Of a stretch of 6,702 nucleotides of DNA, positions 5,787 to 6,702 are shown one piece after another. The stretch is from Rubrobacter sp. (GTDB lineage: Bacteria > Actinomycetota > Rubrobacteria > Rubrobacterales > Rubrobacteraceae), in contig JACDGB010000097.1 in NCBI GenBank assembly GCA_013815485.1, forward strand, positions 1 through 6,702. The letters are read 5' to 3'. Numbering within the stretch: the stretch's first letter is position 1; every line of letters starts with the position of its first letter. The translations under genes were made by a program, and so were the position numbers. The notes beneath the pieces were generated by a model. It was not told where the DNA came from and made no database searches. It saw only the letters and a list, made by a program, of their open reading frames with translations.

Positions 5787-6702
5787 AACCTCCGGCTCGG
5801 ACGCCGCTACCCGCTCGACGGCCGCCAGCAAGTCCCCGGCCTCCCTCAACCGAACCGCTTTCACATCAGCTTTCCGGCGTCTCAAGTACGCCATGACGAC
5901 CCGGATCTCATCGGATGTAGCGTCCGGGTCGGTGGAGCCATTGACCGCCTCGGGGCCATCGAGTATCTCCCTGACGTACAGGGTCATGGCTTCGGCGTCG
6001 CCAGGATCGAAGCCCTGGTGGGAGATCAAACGCCCCCCCGAGAGGATGAAAACCTCGACGACGCCTGGCTCGGTGGAGGGGGCGACGACTGCCTGCACGC
6101 CCTCCGCGCTTACCACGGCTCGGGTCAACCGTATGCGCTCTATCCCGGAGATGAGATCCCGCAACCGGGCCGCTGCCTCGAACTCGAGTTCTCCGGCGAG
6201 CCGCTGCCTCTCGGCGACGAGGGCCGCCAGATGCTCCTCGCCGCCCTCGCCGCGCAGGAGCGCCTCCATCTCCCCCACCACGTCGCGCCGGTACTCATCC
6301 TCGCCCATCCCGAGGCACGGGGCGCAGCGGCCCATCTGGCCGTAGAAACAGACTCCGCCGCTTCCGCGCTCCCTTTCGCAGCGTCTCAAGGGGAAGATCC
6401 TGCCGAGCGCTTCGATGCAGGCGTCGAGGGAGCCGGCGCTCCGGTATGGCCCCAGATACACGATGCCGTCCTCCGGCTCGTTGCCGGGCGTCCGTTCGGG
6501 GACCGGGTATGGTTCGTTGGTGTCGAGCTTTATGAACCAGCTAGCCCGGTCGTCGCGGCCAGCGGAGTTGTAGCGCGGGAGCAGGCGCTTTATCTCCCTG
6601 GCCTCCAGCACGAGCGCGTGCAGTTCGCTCTGGGTCTCCCGAACCCGCACCTCGGCGGCCTCCTCAACCAGGCGGCCGATCTTGCGCCGCCCATCGCCAC
6701 CG
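5781..6702 (-). CDS. GIY-YIG/UVR nuclease, C-terminal part, probably of a DnaQ-type exonuclease fusion
   Basis: The frame is open to the right edge, so the N-terminus is missing; 306 residues are visible. It starts inside a GIY-YIG nuclease domain: RRKIGRLVEEAAEV, then SELHALVLEAREIKRLLPRYN with the metal-binding Glu33 and conserved Asn45. Next come YLGPYRS (82-88), FPLRRC (103-108), and four cysteines (108, 118, 126, 129) like those that bind an iron-sulphur cluster in UvrC. A UVR motif follows (about 156-190, LAGELEFEAAARLRDLISGI). UvrC would continue with about 350 residues carrying an RNase H-like nuclease and helix-hairpin-helix repeats. Here only some 115 more residues follow before the stop. 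That architecture, and the GDGRRKIG start, fit the actinobacterial proteins that join an N-terminal DEDDh exonuclease to a UvrC-like half; the exonuclease part would lie beyond the edge. A Cho-like protein is the alternative. Its role is presumably DNA repair or proofreading. Confidence 0.85.
   Translation of the reverse strand, partial: GGDGRRKIGRLVEEAAEVRVRETQSELHALVLEAREIKRLLPRYNSAGRDDRASWFIKLDTNEPYPVPERTPGNEPEDGIVYLGPYRSAGSLDACIEALGRIFPLRRCERERGSGGVCFYGQMGRCAPCLGMGEDEYRRDVVGEMEALLRGEGGEEHLAALVAERQRLAGELEFEAAARLRDLISGIERIRLTRAVVSAEGVQAVVAPSTEPGVVEVFILSGGRLISHQGFDPGDAEAMTLYVREILDGPEAVNGSTDPDATSDEIRVVMAYLRRRKADVKAVRLREAGDLLAAVERVAASEPEVV

Noticed and set aside
1..6702. A new multi-gene defence, mobile or biosynthetic system
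   Set aside because: No transposase, integrase, phage, CRISPR or defence-type domains are present, composition appears uniform, and every gene belongs to a common chromosomal family. The only unusual pairing is the M23-like protein with the site-2 protease.

Overview
The window is high-GC bacterial DNA with densely packed genes, TTG and GTG starts, weak or absent Shine-Dalgarno sequences at several starts, and extended -10 promoters. Together with a GIY-YIG/UVR nuclease lacking the UvrC C-terminal half, and a membrane-anchored M23-like protein next to a minimal site-2 protease, this suggests a high-GC Gram-positive, most likely a deep-branching actinobacterium such as Rubrobacter. That assignment is an inference from gene style, not from a marker gene.

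Layout: (1) On the minus strand at the left, the first 52 codons of a CDP-alcohol phosphatidyltransferase (1-156, running off the edge) follow 4 bases after the stop of an AI-2E-family membrane transporter (161-1387). (2) A 142-base divergent promoter region (1388-1529) separates this pair from a plus-strand pair: a single-pass membrane protein with a degenerate M23 peptidase fold (1530-2396) and an intact minimal site-2 metalloprotease (2451-3089). (3) The protease converges on a minus-strand two-component system: OmpR/PhoB-type response regulator (4991-5689) first, then sensor kinase (3163-5013), overlapping by 23 bases. (4) Upstream of the regulator, on the same strand, lies the 3' part of a GIY-YIG/UVR nuclease (5781 to the right edge). 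It is probably the C-terminal portion of a DnaQ-type exonuclease fusion.

The clearest regulatory structure is in front of the response regulator. Two copies of GTGTAACA, 12 bases apart, sit 12 bases upstream of a TAAAAT -10 box that has no good -35. This is the arrangement expected of a PhoB-like activator acting on its own promoter. The repeats overlap the stop codon of the nuclease gene. The leader also encodes a possible 14-residue peptide ending 3 bases before the regulator start. Three promoters (for the M23-like gene, the protease and the leader ORF) place an ATG only 7-11 bases after the -10 box, which suggests leaderless or nearly leaderless transcripts.

Most of the window is ordinary chromosomal content. 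I see no mobile element, CRISPR array, tRNA, rRNA or clear rho-independent terminator, and no convincing new multi-gene system. The least ordinary items are the pseudo-M23 protein paired with a site-2 protease and the regulator's promoter and leader.
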